From: Seminavis robusta
Taxonomy: Eukaryota > Bacillariophyta > Bacillariophyceae > Naviculales > Naviculaceae
Assembly: GCA_903772945.1 (NCBI GenBank)
Contig: CAICTM010001190.1
Location: 1 to 34,626, forward strand
Direction: 5' to 3'
Length of the DNA stretch: 34,626 nt
In this document: positions 29,641 to 34,626 of the stretch, piece by piece
How the letters are laid out: the number at the start of each line of letters is the position of its first letter
How positions within the stretch are numbered: position 1 is the first letter of the stretch
Program-made: the position numbers and the translations under genes
Notes under the pieces: generated by a model
What the model was told of the DNA's origin: nothing
Seen by the model: only the letters and a program-made list of their open reading frames with translations
Database searches by the model: none

Positions 29641-30457
29641 CAACAACAGATCCAAGAGAGCCAGAGAAGAAGGACCCCAAACAACACTAGGAGGAGAGTA
29701 GCAGAAGTCTTTGATCCGTTGAAGAAGTGTGTCATCTGTAAGGCCAGACATCTTGGTCTCAGAATCCAAAAAGATCACACCACGTTCTCTGTATTAAGAA
29801 TACAGTAACAAGAGGAAGAGGAGATTTGAATGAGCTGACAATGGAAACCATCAGAGAGAGCAGAAGACTCACAAGGCACTTCAGTGCTCCTCTTCCACTG
29901 AATGAGAGAGGAAGCTGGAAGCATTCCACAAGAGAGAATGGAGATGCCTCTCTTCGCTGCTAGAACGAAACACAGCCAAATCCGAGCCGGCAACAGAAGA
30001 CATCCACAAGAACACAACCAGCACACTCCATAGCTCTTGTCAAAAGGTACCACTCTTGTGAAGGATAATGCCTTTGTCGAAAAGCACAAGACCAAAGGAG
30101 CACCACTGGCTATGCTAGCACTGGCAGAAGCTGTGTCAGAATCCATATCCGGCCAAGGAATCCACAATTCCACCAACATTTCGAAGGACTCACCATGACA
30201 GTTCCATCCACAGAGGAGCAATTCAAATCTCCCACTATCACTCTATTGTTGGCCAGAAACTCCTCTGTGGACTGGAATCGATGTGGAATTACAGTCCTTG
30301 TCCCGATGGAAGATGCTCTGGCAAACTCAAGAATGAAAGGCATAACTGGTCAAAGAACAAGACCTTATTCCCTATCTTTGGCATTACTGGAGCTCCATCT
30401 TGGTGCATAGTCATGTCAATGAAATGTGAGTGCTGCCAGAGGAGGTTTGATGCCAAC
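29641..30457 (+). pseudogene. Decayed zinc-ribbon reading frame, cut by the copia element
   Basis: Fragments of plus-strand coding-like sequence lie in different frames separated by stops. Near 29700-29790, FDPLKKCVICKARHLG has a Cys-x2-Cys pair. Near 30195-30275 a frame reads EEQFKSPTITLLLARNSSVDWN. Then 30281-30457, in another frame, reads WNYSPCPDGRCSGKL, GAPSWC and MKCECCQRRFDAN, giving CxxxxC and CxxC pairs like the zinc-ribbon head of transposase-associated proteins in algal genomes. The coding resemblance stops at 30457, exactly where the candidate LTR begins. The family call is from memory and weak; multiple stops and frame changes make it non-functional as it stands. Confidence 0.4.
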
Positions 30458-30703
30458 TGTTATTTGCTAGTAATACTGCAGCTTATTGGGAGTAATTTGG
30501 TTTTAGATTAAGCTGAAAAGCAAAAGTGAGGATTTTCTGGTGTGCATAGCAATTCTTGTGATTGAATTGGATATAAGGACCCCCGCAACACTTAGACCTA
30601 AAACTCCCTTGGTTCCTTGCATGATCAATTTACATGCGAACCGGACTAGATGATTAATACACGAGTCAATAGTAAAGAGGTGTCAGGTATGTTTCCTCCA
30701 ACA
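30458..30703 (-). repeat. Candidate 3' LTR of the copia element
   Basis: In element orientation (minus strand) it starts TGTTGGAGGAAACATACC at 30703, preceded by a purine-rich GCAGGAGTG that could be the polypurine tract. It ends CTAGCAAATAACA at 30458. The ends obey TG...CA, with matching TGTT/AACA. CTTATATCC at about 30565-30573 could be the LTR TATA box. Length is 246 bp. The start is more certain than the end, because the partner LTR lies outside the window. CCAAC at 30453-30457 would be the target-site duplication if the left end is right. Confidence 0.55.
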
Positions 30704-30895
30704 CACTCCTGCACGGTGCCCTAAGTGGCTACCGTGGAACGAATAAATAAATTAGGCAATCAAACAAGGGGTGATGCCCCATGATGAAAGCCCTGTGCTC
30801 GTGAAAGAGCTTGCCCTGAAGGGGCTTCGTGAAAAAATCTCCACGCATTCCAAGGTTGGGCAGTACACAACTCTAAGGTTGCCTTTTCCAATTGG

Positions 30896-32331
30896 TCATG
30901 AATAAAAAGAAACGAATGTTGATAGCCCGAGTTCTTTTGCCCGAACTGCCTTTGCCATTCTCTGCAAGATGATCGTGCTTTTGTTGTCCTGCATAGGATG
31001 TTGTCCTTTCACAACGATCCCCTGCTCTTCAAGGAACACTTTGCCCACAACATGGCGACATGACATCGTCACTCCAATCAATTCCGCTTCGTGCTGCTCC
31101 TCGAATTCAATTTCTGTTTCCAGACACAGACAGCACCGCACCACTTCCAAGGACATACTCCTCCTGTATGGAACGGTAATCAGGATGGACTGCAAATGAT
31201 GCTCCACCCACCAAGTGATGATGCGTATGTCATCAATGTGTAGGATCAACTTGTCCTGCGCCGTCTGATCCAAAAACTTGAGCCTTGGACCAACTTGTCC
31301 CAATCATCAGGTGATGGGCTTCTGACACGATGCATAACACAGTAGTGAGAGTCTGCACATCTGGTCGAGCACGCTGCACAGGAACAACAGCTTGGCTGCA
31401 AAGGTATGATAGGTTTCTCTGTTCTTGTCATTCAGGATGGTGCCATCACCGGAGCTGAATAGGTCAGCAGGAGCTGCACTTGGTACCTTCTTCATTGCCC
31501 CAAAGTCCACTGGAAACTCTGAGATCATTTTCTTGACATAATCTATCATGTCAATCACAACCTTTCCTGGGTTGGAAAAATCCACCGTCATCCCCAAGTA
31601 GTCATGCTGGGACCACGGGTTGCCTTTACGGCTCCATAGGTTCCATACCTAGCGTTAAACATTCCAGAGTTTGTTGTTCACCAACTTCATTCTGTGGCTT
31701 GACATTAGGTCGTCAACATGAAATCGGATTGTTTGTTGGTACCCCTCGATCATGCGGTTGGCCACACAAGGATCGTATCTGTTGAACACAAATCCAATTT
31801 CTTCGAGGTCGCTCCTGAAGAGCTTGTACCAGAGTAATGCTGCCAAAACCATTCCGTAGATGGCTCTTTCCACAACGACATAGAGGACTGGTCGTCCCTT
31901 CTTGTATGTCAGAAAGAGGCATATGTGTCAGGAGGTCTATTTCACAAGTAAGTCTGCAAGTTTCCCTCAATGATCATGAGCCCTGTCTTCACCTTGTTTG
32001 ACTTCTGGCATTGGGTTTTGGATGAACGCATTGGGAACACAGGGACATCACACCCTATCTTCAGATGCATCGACACACATGGAAAACATCAAACCCTCAA
32101 GTAAGACTGTTGGCTTCTGGCATCTTCTTCTGATGGTACACCCTTGTAGTTTCCCATTGTAGACTGCACGGCCTTGACCGTGCCATCCCTTTTCTCACTC
32201 ACAAACATGAGTGCCATTTGCGCTTTTTTCAATTCAGAATCACTGCATTCGTTTGCGTCGACTGGACTGAAACACTCTGCTGTGTAGCTGGTCCATTTTT
32301 GAGCGCCGCCTTTCTGGCTTTGTTGCCCCAC
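30896..32331 (-). pseudogene. Copia reverse transcriptase and RNase H remnants
   Basis: Three main pieces are seen on the minus strand. 32331-32089 carries SEKRDGTVKAVQSTMGNYKGVPSEEDA, the N-terminal fingers region. 31873-31655 carries RAIYGMVLAALLWYKL and FHVDDL, with the catalytic Asp pair near 31711-31719. 31597-31307 carries LGMT-like MGMTVDFSNPGKVVIDMIDYVKKM and AKLLFLC. RNase H follows at 31303-30896 with EAELIGV and QDNKSTI near 30970-31000, although the expected WWVDASF block is shifted to WWVEHHL. The pieces lie in different frames with stops between, so the domain is broken. Confidence 0.88.
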
Positions 32332-33035
32332 ACTTTCAGACCCTTGTGTAGAAGATGTGTTTGGGCATCGCTGCTCTCATCCTTGACTTCTGCTGTGGCA
32401 CTCCTGTGATTCAAGGAGTCCATGAACAAAGCTAGATGTTTGCTTGTTCTCTGTCTCATACAGTAGTGTTTCTTCGCTTCGTCATTTGGATGAAGGTAAC
32501 TCCTTTCTTTGCTTCGGCTGTTGGCGTCGACTGAGCGTCGAATTCCAACTCGAGGAAGTTGGAAGCCTTGGCTGGTCCAGCGAGGTTTCCATCAATTGTA
32601 TCCACTGCTGGTGCCGTCTCTTCAAATGTAGGGTTGTTTGGACTTTGTGCTTGTTGGGATTCCTTGAATCCCTCTTCTCCTTCTTCATCGGATGTCAATG
32701 TCTTTGGCATACTGTTTGGATCCCTTGGTACTAGCCCTGGGCGTTCCCATCCTCAGAATCTTCACCTGATTCCTATGGATTCCATGAATCTTCGTCCGAA
32801 GAGTTCCATAGATTGTGAGGTAGCTCTCATTTCATTGACAACCATCCACTCCTGCAGGCAAACTTACAGGTAAAAATTCCACAAAGTACCGGTTGTGAAA
32901 GATAGTGTTTTCTTACCCTCACCGTATGCCTTTTTTTGACGGCATCAATGATGAGGATCCAGGATGCGGACTGTTTCGGTGATCACTCAAAGGTGCTAGA
33001 GTCCATCACACTGTGCATCCCTTGGTGGTTGTCCA

Positions 33036-34440
33036 TCAAAGGACGGAGATAGATGTAATCCAATCGCCGGGCTCATGGAATTGAGTTTGTTCTGGTTCTG
33101 TTGGAAGCGAAACAGATAGACAATAGCTCCCAAAGCTGTACTGAATATCTTTGTGGCTTGTGGTCCGACCCTCCAAGGAGATCTGCCTGGGAGGATACAA
33201 TTTAGAGCATTTCCATTTCAAGCGCGGGGAAGAGGTAGAGTTTACAATTAACATCATACACCAATTACACAATCAACACCTTTGGCATCACCATAAATGG
33301 GGTGGAATGCCAGGCTGCGCGGATGCACTCCTTCAAGGTTCGGATATTCCGCTCGGCGGGACCACTGTGCGTCTGAGCCGCTCCATGGTTGAGCTTGAGC
33401 TTCATGTCGTTCTTGACAGGATCGATCAGGCTCTTGAACTCTGCAGGTCGCACTGTATTTCCTGGATCTTGAAATCATTATTTCCGTTCCGATCAAAAAT
33501 CTTGTCACTGGAGGAATAGATGATTTTCCTTTTTCTGTTTTTCAGGTAGGCTGATTCGCAGTGTCGGATCGTTGTCAGACGGCTGAAAAAACCGGGGTCG
33601 GGTGTCGGGATTTTGCAAGTTCACCGTGGAAGTGCCAGAAGGCAATCTCACGAGAAACTCCCCGATCACAGCTCCATGATCACGTCCGATCAAGTGAACC
33701 ACATAGTCTGTGCGGTTGCTGGCCACCAGCTCACGTACAGCATGATACTGTCTGGTCCACTGGCCGGCGTCTGCGTGTAGTAGAGTCCTTGGCCTTGCCC
33801 ATGTGGCTCCCGAAAATTAATTCGCCGCGATCGATGTCCTCCAACTTTACGGGACAGCGACGGGAATTTGACCAGTCCTGATTATGTTGCGGTAGCCCTC
33901 CCAAGATGGACGCTGGAGGTTGTGTTACAAATTTCTTGCGAGAAATGCAACCTTGGCTTGCTTCTTTGTAAATCCTTCGAGGTTGCCCTCCACGGTCTGG
34001 ACCAAATTCTGGAACTCCGGGTGAAAAAACTGGTTCGAGTTTGGCCATGGTGATCCAGCAGGTCTTTCTCAATCAACACTCCATAAAGACCTTTGGCGGT
34101 CCTTCCATACTGGTATGGATCCCAGTGGGTCGGTAGTGGTAGATAGGCTACCGTCGTGACTCTTGAGTCCATGAGGACATATGATCCATCATGTGCCCTG
34201 ACGAAGTCATCCACAACAAGAGACAAAGCGTTGATATTGGCGGTGCCTCCTGGATTGGAATAACCATTTGCATAAGGGGTGTCGCCTTCTTAGGTAAGCT
34301 TGGTGCTTTCAACATTGGTGGCCATCTGGTTTGGTCTGGGAGATAGTCGCTTGCGGACAATCATGTCCTGGTTCATGACAGTACGGATGGAACTGCCACT
34401 GTCGAGATACACTGTGTTGGCTCATCAGGAATGAGGTTCT
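33036..34440 (-). pseudogene. Copia protease, GAG-pre-integrase and integrase remnants
   Basis: The protease triad DSG is encoded at 34403-34395 in the context VYLDSGSSIRTVMNQ. GAG-pre-integrase follows with CPVKLEDIDRGELIFGSHMGKAK near 33880-33800. The integrase core end is at ~33420-33290, where AAQTHSGPAERNIRTLKECIRAAW contains the catalytic-Glu region, and the C-terminal part is at ~33180-33060 (HKDIQYSFGSYCLS). Frames shift between these blocks, so no intact enzyme is encoded. Confidence 0.85.
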
Positions 34441-34626
34441 TTACCGACACTCCTGCAAGGTTTGGCTCTGCCACTCCTGTTGGTTCGGCATCTGCCACTC
34501 CTGGGGACTCAAACGCAACTTGATGTGCTGTTCTTCGACTGAGAGTTAGTCTTGGTCTTGGAAATCTTCATAACAGTTGCCTCGCTGATTCTCCCGTGAC
34601 GCCGGCTGGGTCCACGGTACAGGCAA

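Larger units (their letters stand above)
30458..34626 (-). mobile_element. Ty1/copia LTR retrotransposon, degenerate, 5' end beyond window
   Basis: Reading the minus strand from the right edge, pieces appear in copia order: aspartic protease, GAG-pre-integrase and integrase, reverse transcriptase, RNase H, then a candidate LTR. The order integrase before reverse transcriptase defines Ty1/copia against Ty3/gypsy. Frames change repeatedly and stops are scattered, so this copy cannot encode an intact polyprotein. The wording of the conserved blocks resembles copia families of diatoms. About 3.9 kb of internal sequence is present, so most of the element is here; the gag start, primer-binding site and 5' LTR should lie to the right of 34626. 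Confidence 0.9.

Noticed and set aside
29472-29778. Leu/Cys-rich minus-strand ORFs
   Set aside because: They are antisense to (CAA)n-like low-complexity sequence; the hydrophobic runs come from GTT repeats.
1-34626. CRISPR arrays, bacterial operons, riboswitches, rRNA
   Set aside because: Spliceosomal introns and plastid/ER targeting signals show eukaryotic nuclear DNA; no regularly spaced repeats or rRNA-like sequence were seen.

Overview
The window is nuclear DNA of a photosynthetic stramenopile, most probably a diatom. The evidence is: short GT-AG introns; nucleus-encoded plastid proteins that begin with an ER-type signal peptide ending in an ASAF-like motif (15319-15877, 16325-16928); a thylakoid-lumen preprotein with signal peptide plus twin-arginine region (26091-27143); and a degenerate Ty1/copia retroelement resembling diatom copia families. 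I cannot name the species.

Layout. 1-2799 (minus) is one uninterrupted reading frame that runs off the left edge. It encodes at least 933 residues of a tyrosine recombinase resembling the Crypton / ZMYM-QRICH1 group and is the most unusual gene here. It is divergent from MSH6 (3551-7895), which carries a PIP box and a Tudor domain. Next are a divergent translation pair, ribosomal protein eS8 (minus) and eIF1A (plus), and then a 572-bp inverted copy of an internal MSH6 piece (10773-11344) that keeps its intron and is bordered by ~60-bp direct repeats. NADPH-cytochrome P450 reductase follows (11733-13940). A second divergent pair encodes two plastid preproteins, an unidentified small protein and plastid bL17, with an intron at the identical place in both. 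RAE1/GLE2 (18204-19597), a membrane-anchored Arg/Ser-rich protein (20299-21012), a large leishmanolysin-like M8 metalloprotease (22373-25594), a lumen protein with a KOW-like segment (26091-27143) and a disordered Ser/Arg-rich protein (27492-28865) come next. The right end is a decayed zinc-ribbon reading frame apparently cut by a minus-strand copia element (30458 to beyond 34626).

Most functional genes are housekeeping (mismatch repair, translation, mRNA export, P450 electron supply, plastid translation and thylakoid function), arranged as divergent pairs with 350-750 bp between start codons. The two ends of the window are mobile or mobile-derived DNA. Two palindromic octamers, CTAGCTAG and TACCGGTA, recur in noncoding DNA throughout and I found none in a coding exon.

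Limits: exon boundaries come from splice signals, frame continuity and recalled family sequences. No alignment, expression or database search was possible.
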